A stretch of DNA of 64,000 bases from Proluteimonas luteida. GTDB lineage: Bacteria > Pseudomonadota > Gammaproteobacteria > Xanthomonadales > Xanthomonadaceae. This document shows positions 1 through 8,423 of this stretch, piece after piece (within the stretch, counting starts at the first letter, position 1; every line of letters starts with the position of its first letter). The translations under genes and the position numbers were made by a program. The notes under the pieces were generated by a model that was not told the DNA's origin, searched no databases, and saw only the letters and a list, made by a program, of their open reading frames with translations. The stretch lies in NCBI RefSeq assembly GCF_021191695.1, contig NZ_JAIWPT010000004.1, positions 184,485-248,484 on the forward strand, written 5' to 3'.

Positions 1-1068
1 CGTTTCGGCGGCGACGAGTTCCTGGTCGTCTGCGACGCGGGCGACGATGCCGGCAACGCCGAGCAGGTCGCCAAGGCGATCCTCGATGCGTTCGGCGACG
101 GTTTCCGCTTCGACACCGAGGAGTTCGCGATCACGGCCAGCATCGGCCTGGCCTGCGCGCCCGGCGACGGCGACCGGCCGCAGACCCTGATCCACAACGC
201 CGACGCGGCGATGTACGAGAGCAAGCGCCGCGTGCGCAACGGCTGGCAGGCGTTCACGCCGGCGCTGGCGCAGTCGCAGCAGGACCGGCTGCGGGTCGAG
301 ACGCACCTGCGCCGGGCGATCGACCACAACGAGTTCCACCTGGTCTACCAGCCGCAGGTCGAACTGCGGCGCGGGCGCATCGTCGCCGCCGAGGCGCTGA
401 TCCGCTGGCGCAACCGCCAGCTGGGTGAAATGCGCCCCGACCATTTCATCGACCATGCCGAAACCAGCGGCGACATCGTGCGCATCGGCAGCTGGGTGCT
501 GCGCGAGGCCTGCCGGCAGGTCGCACGCTGGCGCGACGCGGGCCTGGGCGTGGTCCGCGTCGCGGTCAACGTCTCCTACCGCCAGTTGCTGGGCGAGGAC
601 CTGGCCGAGAACGTGCGCGCCGTGCTGGCCGGGTTCGACCTGCCCGGTACCGCGCTGGAACTGGAATTCACCGAGCGCGTGCTGATCGAGGACGCACCCG
701 ACACGCTGCACACTTTCGCCCGCCTGCGCGAGATGGGCGTGCTGCTGAGCATCGACGACTTCGGCGAGGGCTACAGCGCGCTGAACTACCTGCGCAGGCT
801 GCCGATCCATGGCCTGAAGCTGAGCCAGCTGTTCGTCGGCGGCGTGCCCGACGACCGCTCCGACGTCGCGGTCTGCCAGGCGGTCGTGGGCATCGCCCGC
901 AGCCTCGGCCTGGGCCTGGTCGCCGAGGGCATCGAATCCGAGGCCCAGCGCCGCTTCCTGCTGGATCTGGGCGTATCGGTCGGCCAGGGCTTCCTGTTCG
1001 CACCCGGCCTGCAGGCGGACGAGTTCGCCCGGCGGCTCCGCGACGAGAGCGGCGTGCGCTCCGGCTGA
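1..1068 (+). CDS. GGDEF/EAL cyclic-di-GMP protein (5' truncated)
   Basis: The reading frame is open from the first base, so the N-terminus lies outside the window. It begins inside a GGDEF domain with an intact RFGGDEF motif, followed by an EAL domain. Residues expected for phosphodiesterase activity are present: AEALIRW, the Asn of AVNVS, Glu of ELEFTE, the SIDDFG pair, the Lys of LKLS, VAEGIE and GQGF. The usual KxD motif reads LKLS, so the Asp is lost, but the metal and base residues remain. By family knowledge such proteins make and/or break c-di-GMP at the membrane or in the cytosol; here both domains look potentially active. Sensor domains, if any, are upstream and unseen. Confidence 0.93.
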   Translation, partial: RFGGDEFLVVCDAGDDAGNAEQVAKAILDAFGDGFRFDTEEFAITASIGLACAPGDGDRPQTLIHNADAAMYESKRRVRNGWQAFTPALAQSQQDRLRVETHLRRAIDHNEFHLVYQPQVELRRGRIVAAEALIRWRNRQLGEMRPDHFIDHAETSGDIVRIGSWVLREACRQVARWRDAGLGVVRVAVNVSYRQLLGEDLAENVRAVLAGFDLPGTALELEFTERVLIEDAPDTLHTFARLREMGVLLSIDDFGEGYSALNYLRRLPIHGLKLSQLFVGGVPDDRSDVAVCQAVVGIARSLGLGLVAEGIESEAQRRFLLDLGVSVGQGFLFAPGLQADEFARRLRDESGVRSG

Positions 1069-1134
1069 ACCTGCACGGGCGGCGGCGGCGCATGCCCGGT
1101 TAAACTGGGCGTCCCGCCCTGCTGAGGTCCGCGC

Positions 1135-1905
1135 ATGAAAACCGAATCCGTCCTCGCCATCGTCACCGGCGGCGTTTCCGGCCTCGGCCTGGCCGTCGCC
1201 CAGCGGATCGTCGCCGAAGGCGGCAAGGTCGTCCTGTTCGACGTCAACGACGACAAGGGCACCGCGGCCGTCGCCGCGCTCGGCGCCGACAACGCGCGCT
1301 ACCTGCGCACCGACGTCACCGACGAGGCCGGGGTCGCGGCCAACGTCGAGGCCGCGAAGGCGTTCCTCGGCGGCCTCAACGCCGCGATCAACTGCGCCGG
1401 CATCATCGGCGCCGGCCGCGTGCTCGGCCGCGAGGCGCCGATGCCGCTGCAGAACTTCACCACGACCGTGCTGGTCAACCTGGTCGGCAGTTTCAACGTG
1501 GCCAAGGCCGCGGCCGCGGTGATCCAGCACAACGAGGCCGGCGAAGACGGCGAGCGCGGCGTGATCGTCAACACCGCGTCGGTGGCCGCGTACGAGGGCC
1601 AGATCGGCCAGGCCGCGTATTCGGCATCGAAGGGCGGCATCGTGGGCATGACCCTGCCGATGGCGCGCGAGCTCGCGCGCTTCGGCATCCGCGTCAACAC
1701 CATCGCGCCCGGCGTCTTCTGGACCCCGATGGTCGACGGCATGCCGGAGGAGGTGCAGAAGTCGCTGTCGGCGTCGATCCCGTTCCCGGCGCGCCTGGGC
1801 CGGCCGGAGGAATTCGCCGATCTCGTGGCCTACGTCCTCGGCAACCGCTACCTCAACGGCGAGACGATCCGCCTCGACGGCGCGGTGCGGCTGGCGCCGA
1901 AGTAG
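1135..1905 (+). CDS. SDR-family 3-hydroxyacyl-CoA dehydrogenase (HSD10-like)
   Basis: A 256-residue classical short-chain dehydrogenase. The N-terminal cofactor motif TGGVSGLG (about residues 11-18), an NCAG motif, catalytic Ser in NTASVAAYEG, and the YSASKGG active-site Tyr/Lys are visible, followed by RVNTIAPGVFWTPM. The sequence pattern and length resemble type II 3-hydroxyacyl-CoA dehydrogenases (HSD17B10 family), which oxidise 3-hydroxyacyl-CoA with NAD+ in fatty-acid or branched-chain amino-acid breakdown. The ATG is preceded by a GAGG ribosome site about 8 bases upstream. It stands alone between the GGDEF/EAL gene and efpL. The exact substrate is inference. Confidence 0.88.
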   Translation: MKTESVLAIVTGGVSGLGLAVAQRIVAEGGKVVLFDVNDDKGTAAVAALGADNARYLRTDVTDEAGVAANVEAAKAFLGGLNAAINCAGIIGAGRVLGREAPMPLQNFTTTVLVNLVGSFNVAKAAAAVIQHNEAGEDGERGVIVNTASVAAYEGQIGQAAYSASKGGIVGMTLPMARELARFGIRVNTIAPGVFWTPMVDGMPEEVQKSLSASIPFPARLGRPEEFADLVAYVLGNRYLNGETIRLDGAVRLAPK

Positions 1906-1910
1906 GAGCC

Positions 1911-2004
1911 GTGATTGGTGATTCGGGATTCGTGATTCGGCAAAGCGAACCCCGGCACCAGTCCAGCTTTTCCGAATCACCAATCACCAATCACCAATCC
2001 CGAA
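1911..2004. repeat. Hairpin-forming repeat upstream of efpL
   Basis: Two arms (1911-1940 and 1972-2004) built from GATTGGTGATTCGGGATTC-like units face each other and can form an imperfect hairpin of about 30 bp. The right arm contains CAATCAC repeated three times and ends only 4 bases before the efpL start codon. It could terminate the upstream SDR transcript or shape efpL translation. The unit looks like an interspersed repeat of this bacterial family, which is inference. Confidence 0.7.
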
Positions 2005-2008
2005 CCCA

Positions 2009-2575
2009 ATGAAAGCCTACGACGTCAAGAAAGGAAACGTGGTCGAACACAACGGCAGCGTGTACCAGGTGCGCGACATCGAGCGCAGCTCGCCGCAGGG
2101 CCGCGGCGGCAACGTGCGCTTCCGCTTCACCATGTACAGCGTACCCGGCGGCAACAAGACCGATGCCAGCTTCGACGGCGACGACGAACTGCGCGAGGTC
2201 GACCTCGCCCGCCGCCAGGCCAGCTTCTCGTACAAGGACGGCGACGCGTTCGTGTTCATGGACGACGAGGACTTCACCCCGTACACGCTCGATGCCGACG
2301 TCGTCGGCGATGGCGCCGGCTACATCACCGACGGCCTGGCCGGCTGCTTCGTGCAGGTCATCGACGAGGCACCGGTCGGCCTGCAGCTGCCGCAGAGCGT
2401 GGTGCTGGAGGTCGTCGATACCCCGCCCGAGCTCAAGGGCGGCACCGCGACCAAGCGGCCGAAACCTGCCCGGCTCAGCACCGGCATCGAGATCCAGGTG
2501 CCCGAATACATCACCAACGGCGAGCGGGTCTGGGTCAACACCACGACCGGCGAGTTCGGCGGCCGCGCGGACTGA
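2009..2575 (+). CDS. efpL: Elongation factor P-like protein EfpL (YeiP)
   Basis: A 188-residue, full-length EF-P paralogue of the YeiP/EfpL group, with the KOW-like N-domain (residues 1-65), a central OB domain, and a C-terminal OB domain ending in GRAD as in E. coli YeiP. The tip loop reads SSPQGRGGN (about 27-35) with an unmodified Arg, the EfpL signature, rather than the Lys-tipped loop of EF-P. EF-P-family proteins enter the ribosomal E site and relieve stalling at polyproline and similar motifs. No Shine-Dalgarno sequence precedes the ATG; the arm of a hairpin repeat runs up to it instead. Confidence 0.93.
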   Translation: MKAYDVKKGNVVEHNGSVYQVRDIERSSPQGRGGNVRFRFTMYSVPGGNKTDASFDGDDELREVDLARRQASFSYKDGDAFVFMDDEDFTPYTLDADVVGDGAGYITDGLAGCFVQVIDEAPVGLQLPQSVVLEVVDTPPELKGGTATKRPKPARLSTGIEIQVPEYITNGERVWVNTTTGEFGGRAD

Positions 2576-2641
2576 AGTCCGTGCCTCCGTGGCCGGTACG
2601 CGACGACACGTCGGAGCACACCGGGACGGCATGATCCGTCC

Positions 2642-2663
2642 CCGCTCCTGCCGGCAGGAGCGG
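2642..2663. repeat. Perfect 22-bp palindrome between convergent genes
   Basis: CCGCTCCTGCC is followed directly by its reverse complement. It sits between the ends of efpL (+) and the DUF4105 gene (-), so it may act as a bidirectional terminator or be a REP-type element. There is no clear T-run on either side. Confidence 0.55.
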
Positions 2664-2702
2664 TCGCGTCGCGGGCGCGGGTGAGGGCCGGTCCCGTGCC
2701 GG

Positions 2703-4613
2703 CTACGGCGCGCCGCCCGAAGGACCGCTCCCGTCCTGTTCCCGGGCCAGCATCCGCAGGCGCTCGCCCAGCAGTGCGAGGTTGGCCTCGCCGTCGTCGA
2801 GCGCGGTGCGGCGCTCGCGCGACAGCAGGGGACGCGCCTGCTGTTCCAGCGTCGTGCCCAGGCCGTGCAGTGCCCGGCCTCGGGCGTCGACCCGGGCACG
2901 CAGCAGCGCGCGCTCCTGCGCCTGCGGCAGGCCGTAGCCGTCGACGCCGGCCAGCAGTGTCGCCGGGCGTGCCAGTTCGCCGCCCGCAGCCAGCATCGCC
3001 TGCAGCGACGCGGCCGTCGCCCCGGCCGCATCCGGCGTCGCAGCGTCGTACCGGTCGCCGCGGGCCCGCAGCAGCCGGCGCTTGAGCTCGTCGCGCGCCA
3101 GCAGCTGCTGGCGACGCTGCGCCCCTTCCTCCAGCACCAGCAGCGCGGACGCGGCGCGCAGGTCGTCGACGTCCTCGATCCATGGCCGCCGGCGCGCGGG
3201 CGCCAGCGCCAGCCAGTCGCCGGCGTCGGCCTGCGGCAGCCCCAGCGCCTGCCGGGCGACGTCGTACATGGACGCATGCAGGCTGGCGGCGGAGTCGAAA
3301 TAATGGCCGAGCCGGCGCGCGCGCCCGATGTCGTCGAGCACCGCGGTATCGGCGATGCCCTGCCGCTGCAGCCGCCGCAGCAGGCCGTTCGGGGTGATGC
3401 TGCGCAGCGGCAGCGCGCCGAGCCGGGGCACGCCGGCATGCAGCAGTTTCCAGGTCTCGACCGCGCAATTGTTGCCGACGAAGTAGTAGCGGCCGTCGTA
3501 GCCCCAGTGCACCTCGGCGGCGCGGGCCAGCAGCGCGGCGATCTCGTCGTCGCCCAGCCGCAGCGGGATCGACTGCAGCGCGCGCAGTTCGACCCGGGTG
3601 TATTCGTCGACGACCTGCTGCAGCGGCAGCACGAACAGCCGCGAGGGGTAGCGCCCGGTCAGGCCGCGCCAGCTGGAGATCTGCACGTCGTCGACGAACG
3701 CACGGAACGACAGCACCCGGTGGTGGTCGAGGTCGAGCCGGCAGTCGGGACCACGCGGCCGCCCCGGCGCGCACACCACCAGCCGCAGCATCACGTGGCC
3801 CCAGCGGCTCATCGGCCGTTCGTTGCCTTCGGCCAGCAGGTATTCGACGGCATGCACCCGCGCCGGATCCAGTTCCAGCAGCGCCGCGGACGCAGGCGCT
3901 GCATCGGCGACCGCCTCGACATAGGCCAGTCCGGGCGCGCAGGCGGCCGCATCCGGCGCCCAGCCGAAGTGCGCGGCGAAGTGCGCATGCAGCAGCGGAC
4001 GCCGGCAGGCATAACCGGGATCGAGCAGGAAATGCTCGAGGTTGACCGCGACGAACTCGGCCGGCGAGCGCAGCTCCCACAGGTCGGGACTGCGCGCGTC
4101 GAAGTCGTTGCGGCGTACGCGCGTGCCCGCGCGCAGCGGCCGCACCGGCCAGCCGGCAAGGTCGCGCAGCCGCGGGTCGCGCGACAGACCGCCCTGCGGC
4201 GAGCGGTCGTGGACATGGGCCAGTTCGTGCAGCAGCGCGGCCAGTGCCGGCCGCGCGCGCGGGTCGTCGGGCGTGGCGGTGCCGTCGGCGACCGCGGCCA
4301 TCCAGTCCGCCAGCAGGGCGCGCTGCAGCACGATGCGGCCACCGTGCACGCGGCCATGCACGTCGCCCGGCAGGTCGTCGCGCCAGCCGATCGTCACCGG
4401 CGGCAGGCCCGCGCCATCGCGCAGGGCCGGCGGCAACCGCGCCGCTGCGGTTTCGACCAGCCGTTGCGTGGCCGCCAGCTCGGCGCCGTCGAGCCCGGCG
4501 GCATCGAGTCCATGGCCATCGATCCGCCACGGCGCTTCCGCAGCGGCCGGCAGTGCCCAGCCCAGCGCCGCCAGCAGCGGTACGCACGATATCGCGACGC
4601 GCAGCCGGCGCAT
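2703..4613 (-). CDS. DUF4105 family secreted protein
   Basis: About 636 residues with a cleavable signal peptide (hydrophobic stretch ending in PAAAEA). The N-terminal part has a zincin-like HELAH motif in LLHELAHVHDRS. The central DUF4105 region contains SRWGHVMLR and VGNNCAVETW, the conserved His and Cys that suggest a papain-like thiol active site. DUF4105 proteins are known or proposed to act in the envelope; the Bacteroides relative Lnb acylates lipoprotein N-termini. An acyltransferase or protease role here is inference. ATG at 4613 was chosen; an in-frame GTG lies one codon upstream. It follows two DUF2388 genes on the same strand, with a gap of only 7 bases. Confidence 0.82.
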   Translation of the reverse strand: MRRLRVAISCVPLLAALGWALPAAAEAPWRIDGHGLDAAGLDGAELAATQRLVETAAARLPPALRDGAGLPPVTIGWRDDLPGDVHGRVHGGRIVLQRALLADWMAAVADGTATPDDPRARPALAALLHELAHVHDRSPQGGLSRDPRLRDLAGWPVRPLRAGTRVRRNDFDARSPDLWELRSPAEFVAVNLEHFLLDPGYACRRPLLHAHFAAHFGWAPDAAACAPGLAYVEAVADAAPASAALLELDPARVHAVEYLLAEGNERPMSRWGHVMLRLVVCAPGRPRGPDCRLDLDHHRVLSFRAFVDDVQISSWRGLTGRYPSRLFVLPLQQVVDEYTRVELRALQSIPLRLGDDEIAALLARAAEVHWGYDGRYYFVGNNCAVETWKLLHAGVPRLGALPLRSITPNGLLRRLQRQGIADTAVLDDIGRARRLGHYFDSAASLHASMYDVARQALGLPQADAGDWLALAPARRRPWIEDVDDLRAASALLVLEEGAQRRQQLLARDELKRRLLRARGDRYDAATPDAAGATAASLQAMLAAGGELARPATLLAGVDGYGLPQAQERALLRARVDARGRALHGLGTTLEQQARPLLSRERRTALDDGEANLALLGERLRMLAREQDGSGPSGGAP

Positions 4614-4620
4614 CACCGGT

Positions 4621-4917
4621 TCAGAGGGTCAGCAGGTGCCGCGCCAGCTGGCGGTCGCCGATCGCCAGCGCCTGCGGATCCTCCGCGCGAAGCCGGCGCA
4701 GGGCCGCGTCCAGGCGCGCGCTGCGCATGCGGCCATCGCTGGCGACGAAGGCGGCGGCATCCGCGCGCGCACGCGCCTGCCACCTGAAGTCCCCAGGATC
4801 CATGCTCGATACGCTGGTGACGTAGCTGCTGTTCTCCGCGGCCACCGGGCCGGCCGCCAGCACGCCCGCCAACCGCAGCCACGCCAGCGCGCGGCGGTGG
4901 CGGAGACGCGCGCTCAC
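4621..4917 (-). CDS. DUF2388 small exported protein (second copy)
   Basis: A 98-residue protein with a basic, hydrophobic signal-like N-terminus ending near GPVAAEN. The start is a GTG that overlaps the TGA of the upstream paralogue (GTGA), so translation is probably coupled. The C-terminal half shares the pattern DAAAFVAS-G-R-ARLDAAL-LR-DP-QLAR with its neighbour, indicating tandem duplication. DUF2388 proteins are small periplasmic proteins of unknown function found in Pseudomonas and Xanthomonadaceae. Confidence 0.78.
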   Translation of the reverse strand: MSARLRHRRALAWLRLAGVLAAGPVAAENSSYVTSVSSMDPGDFRWQARARADAAAFVASDGRMRSARLDAALRRLRAEDPQALAIGDRQLARHLLTL

Positions 4918-5234
4918 CGCGCCAGGATCGCGCGCGCCAGCTGCAGGTCGCTGGCCAGCCCGACGTCGGGGTCCTGTTCGCGCAGCAGCTGCAGCGCGGC
5001 CTCGAGCCGCGCGGTGCGCAGCTGGCCGGCGCTGGCGACGAAGCCGGCCGCATCCTCGCGCGCCTGCACGATGCGCTTGTCGTTGCCCGAGGTCGAAGCC
5101 GACGAGGCCGACGAGGCCGAGGAACCGGCGGAGGCCCCCTGGGCGGTCGTGCCGGCGAAGCTGCTGGCCAGCAGCGGCGCGCTGGCGAGGGCCAGCAGCG
5201 CGGAGATCGACAGGGTCGGCATGAGGCGAGGCAT
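4914..5234 (-). CDS. DUF2388 small exported protein (first copy)
   Basis: A 106-residue protein with a signal peptide (MPRLMPTLSISALLALASA), then a low-complexity Ser/Ala stretch (about residues 36-50), then the DUF2388 core with DDAAGFVAS-like and ARLEAALQLLREQDP motifs ending QLARAILAR. It leads a small minus-strand cluster (DUF2388 x2, DUF4105). No function is known for the family; the tight spacing suggests co-expression with the DUF4105 protein. Confidence 0.82.
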   Translation of the reverse strand: MPRLMPTLSISALLALASAPLLASSFAGTTAQGASAGSSASSASSASTSGNDKRIVQAREDAAGFVASAGQLRTARLEAALQLLREQDPDVGLASDLQLARAILAR

Positions 5235-5307
5235 ACACGGGCTCCGGGCGTGACGATGGCGCCAAGGGTAACCCGCGGGCCCGGGGCGGACCGCCCGCCG
5301 GCCCGCC

Positions 5308-6726
5308 TCAGGCGTCGAACAGCTTGCCCGGATTCAGGATGCCGGCCGGGTCGAACACCGTCTTGATGCCGCGCATCGCCGCGATCTCCGCCGGACTGCG
5401 GGTCGAGGCCAGGTACTTCTTCTTGACCAGGCCGATGCCGTGTTCGGCGGAAATGCTGCCGCCATGGGTCTGCAGCGTCGACGCCAGCAGCGTGGTCACG
5501 CGCTCGCAGTCGGCGACGAACGCGGCATTGTCCATGTCGGCCGGCTTGAGCACGTTGATGTGCAGGTTGCCGTCGCCGATGTGGCCGAACCAGACGACCT
5601 CGAAATGCGGATATTCCCTGGCCAGCAGCGCCTGGGTCTCGGCGAGGAACGCCGGCATCGCCGAGATCCGCACCGACACGTCGTTCTTGTACGGCACGCA
5701 GGCCGCGATGCTCTCGGTGATGCCCTCGCGCAGTCGCCACAGCTGCGCGGCCTGCGCGCCGCCCTGGCTGATCACGCCGTCCTCGACCCACCCCTGCTCG
5801 GTGCAGTATTCGAACGCGGACAGCACCTGCACTTCCTGCGCCTCGCTGCCGCTGGCGAACTCGGCGATGACGTAATACGGATGCACCGCATCGAACGGCG
5901 GCTGCGCCCCGTGCGCCACGACATGGTGCAGCGCGCGGTCGGTGAAGAACTCGAAGGCCTCGAGCTGCAGGCGTTCGCGCAGCGTCGTGAACACCTGCAT
6001 CAGCACCTCGAACGACGGCAGCGCCAGCAGCATCACCTGCGTGTCCGGCGGCGGGTCGGTCAGCTTCAGCGTCGCCTCGACGATGACCCCGAGCGTGCCT
6101 TCCGAAGCGATGGCCAGATGCCGCAGGTCGTAGCCGCTGGAGTTCTTGACCAGGCCGCGCCCCAGGTCCAGCAGTTCGCCGGTGCCGGTCACCAGCTTGA
6201 GCCCGGCGATCCACTCGCGGGTGTTGCCGTAGCGCAGCACGCGGATGCCGCCGGCGTTGGTGGCGATGTTGCCGCCGATCGAGCACGAGCCGCGCGCGGC
6301 GAAATCGACCGGATACGCCAACCCGTGCTCGCGCGCCGCCGCGTGCACGGCCTCCAGCACGATGCCGGGCTGCACGGTCAGCAGGCGGTCGACCGGGTCG
6401 AACGCCAGCACCTTGTTCATCCGCTGCAGGCTCAGCACCAGCTCGCCGTTGGCGGCGACCGCGCCGCCCGACAGGCCCGTGCGCCCGCCCGACGGCACCA
6501 CCGCGACGCGGTTCGCGTGCGCCCAGCGCATCACCGCCTGCACTTCGTCGACGTCGCCGGGCAGCGCGACCGCCAGCGGCGCCGGCGTCCAGCGCCGGGT
6601 CCAGTCGACGCCGTACCAGGCCAGGTCCTCGGCATCGGTCCTGAGCTGCAGCGTCGGCACTGCTGCGCGCAGCTGCGCCAGGCGCTGCGCCGGCGTGGAC
6701 GGATCGGACGGGGACGGATCGGACAT
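5308..6726 (-). CDS. FAD-binding oxidoreductase, probable D-2-hydroxyglutarate dehydrogenase
   Basis: A 472-residue VAO/PCMH-type flavoprotein. The N-terminal FAD site VVPSGGRTGLSGGAV (about residues 75-90) and C-terminal substrate domain with GHIGDGNLH and SISAEHGIG are visible. The family includes D-lactate, glycolate and D-2-hydroxyglutarate dehydrogenases. Divergent placement next to serA favours the last: SerA reduces 2-oxoglutarate to D-2-hydroxyglutarate, and a neighbouring dehydrogenase recycles it, as shown for the serA-linked enzyme of Pseudomonas. ATG at 6726 (MSDPSPSD) was chosen over a codon 66 bases upstream, which would add an unconserved basic tail. Confidence 0.87.
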   Translation of the reverse strand: MSDPSPSDPSTPAQRLAQLRAAVPTLQLRTDAEDLAWYGVDWTRRWTPAPLAVALPGDVDEVQAVMRWAHANRVAVVPSGGRTGLSGGAVAANGELVLSLQRMNKVLAFDPVDRLLTVQPGIVLEAVHAAAREHGLAYPVDFAARGSCSIGGNIATNAGGIRVLRYGNTREWIAGLKLVTGTGELLDLGRGLVKNSSGYDLRHLAIASEGTLGVIVEATLKLTDPPPDTQVMLLALPSFEVLMQVFTTLRERLQLEAFEFFTDRALHHVVAHGAQPPFDAVHPYYVIAEFASGSEAQEVQVLSAFEYCTEQGWVEDGVISQGGAQAAQLWRLREGITESIAACVPYKNDVSVRISAMPAFLAETQALLAREYPHFEVVWFGHIGDGNLHINVLKPADMDNAAFVADCERVTTLLASTLQTHGGSISAEHGIGLVKKKYLASTRSPAEIAAMRGIKTVFDPAGILNPGKLFDA

Positions 6727-6825
6727 GCGGGCCACCGGGGCGTCGGGGATCGCCAGCCTGCCAGCCGCGCAGGGCCGCGTCCAGCGCCGCATCGCAACAA
6801 AACCGCGGCGGATCTGGCACCATGG

Positions 6826-6861
6826 CGGACTTCCGGACGCCCCGCGCAGCGCGGAAGTCCG
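6826..6861 (+). promoter_or_regulatory. Inverted repeat in the serA leader
   Basis: CGGACTTCCG (6826-6835) and CGGAAGTCCG (6852-6861) are exact 10-bp inverted copies separated by 16 bases, 26 bases upstream of the serA ATG. The element lies in the only intergenic space between two divergent metabolic genes. It could be an RNA hairpin in the leader or a dimeric operator for a regulator. Confidence 0.5.
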
Positions 6862-6887
6862 GGACGCATACCCACACCGAGCCCGTG

Positions 6888-8123
6888 ATGCAGAAGACCT
6901 CGTTTCCCAAGCAGGACATCCGTGTGCTGCTGCTCGAAGGCATCAGCCAGAGCGCCGTCGACACCTTCCACGCCGCCGGCTATTCGCAGATCGAACTGCA
7001 TGCCAAGTCGCTGCCCGAAGACGAGCTCAAGCGCCGCATCGCCGACGCCCACATCATCGGCATCCGCTCGCGCACGCAGCTCGACGCGAACGTGCTGGCC
7101 GAGGCCCGCCGGCTGATGGCGGTCGGCTGCTTCTGCATCGGCACCAACCAGGTCGACGTCGACGCCGCGGAACTGGCCGGCATCCCGGTGTTCAACGCGC
7201 CCTACTCCAACACCCGCAGCGTCGCCGAGCTGGTCGTCGCCGAGGCGATCATGCTGCTGCGCGGCATCCCGCAGAAGAACGCCGAGTGCCACCGGGGCGG
7301 CTGGAGCAAGTCGGCGCTCGGCAGCCACGAGGCCCGCGGCAAGACCCTGGGCATCATCGGCTACGGCCACATCGGTACCCAGGTCGGGGTGATGGCCGAA
7401 TCGCTGGGCATGCAGGTGCTGTTCCACGACGTGGAAACCAAGCTCGCGCTCGGCAACGCACGCAGCGCGACCGGCCTCGACGACCTGCTCGCGCGCAGCG
7501 ACGTGGTGACCCTGCACGTGCCCGAGACGCCGGCGACGAAGCTGATGTTCGGTGCCAGGGAACTGGCCGCGATGAAGCCCGGCGCGCACCTGATCAACGC
7601 CTCGCGCGGTACCGTGGTCGACATCGGCGCGCTGGATGCGGCGCTGCGCAGCGGCCACGTCGGCGGCGCCGCGGTCGACGTGTTCCCGGTCGAGCCCAAG
7701 GGCAACGGCGATCCCTTCGAGTCACCGCTGCTGGCCCACGACAACGTGCTGCTGACCCCGCACGTCGGCGGCAGCACGCTGGAGGCGCAGGACAACATCG
7801 GCGTCGAGGTCGCGGCCAAGCTGGTGCGCTACAGCGACAACGGCAGCACCCTGTCGGCGGTCAACTTCCCGGAGGTCACCCTGCCCGAACACGCCGGCAG
7901 CCGCCGCATCCTGCACCTGCACCGCAACGTGCCGGGCGTGCTGTCGCGGATCAACGACGTGTTCTCGCGCGAGGCGATCAACATCGACGGCCAGTACCTG
8001 CGCACCAATCCGAACGTCGGCTACGTGGTCATCGACGTCGCCGCGACCGAGGAACAGGCCACGCGGCTGCGCAGCGAACTGTCGAAGATCGAAGGCACGC
8101 TGCGGACGCGGGTGCTTTACTAG
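6888..8123 (+). CDS. serA: D-3-phosphoglycerate dehydrogenase
   Basis: A 411-residue SerA, close in length to the E. coli enzyme. It oxidises 3-phosphoglycerate to phosphohydroxypyruvate, the first step of serine synthesis. Visible features: NAD-binding GIIGYGHIGTQVG (about residues 158-170), catalytic Arg region NASRGTVVD, and the active-site His in LTPHVGGST. The C-terminal ACT domain (HRNVPGVLSRINDVFS onward) is the site where serine feeds back in this class. The start at 6888 matches family length; an upstream ATG at 6822 would translate the leader hairpin. It is divergent from a probable D-2-hydroxyglutarate dehydrogenase gene. Confidence 0.96.
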   Translation: MQKTSFPKQDIRVLLLEGISQSAVDTFHAAGYSQIELHAKSLPEDELKRRIADAHIIGIRSRTQLDANVLAEARRLMAVGCFCIGTNQVDVDAAELAGIPVFNAPYSNTRSVAELVVAEAIMLLRGIPQKNAECHRGGWSKSALGSHEARGKTLGIIGYGHIGTQVGVMAESLGMQVLFHDVETKLALGNARSATGLDDLLARSDVVTLHVPETPATKLMFGARELAAMKPGAHLINASRGTVVDIGALDAALRSGHVGGAAVDVFPVEPKGNGDPFESPLLAHDNVLLTPHVGGSTLEAQDNIGVEVAAKLVRYSDNGSTLSAVNFPEVTLPEHAGSRRILHLHRNVPGVLSRINDVFSREAINIDGQYLRTNPNVGYVVIDVAATEEQATRLRSELSKIEGTLRTRVLY

Positions 8124-8423
8124 CGTCGCGACACTGGGCACGGATAGCCGCGGCGCCATTGGTTCATAAACCTCACCTGAGGTGCGCAATCGCCACGCGA
8201 TTCGTGGCGACTTGTGCGCATGCATCTGCTCACACCACAACGCATGGCATATGCTGCGCAACGAGCCTGCTGCCAGAATGTGCATGTCCCCACACGCCGA
8301 CGATCCAGCGATGCCCCAGTTTCCGCCAGATCGCCACCCAAGGCATGCGTCCGCCTTGGCCGCCCGCATGCTGCCGGCCCGTTGTGAACAGCAACGGACC
8401 TGGCCGGGCATCGGGGGAATCGC
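8124..8423. other. 300-bp gap between serA and the PP2C gene
   Basis: No convincing gene is seen. It is noticeably less GC-rich than its neighbours. An 81-codon frame across it has no protein-like features. It probably holds the 3' end of the serA transcript and the promoter of the phosphatase gene, but no clear terminator or -35/-10 pair could be assigned. Confidence 0.4.
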
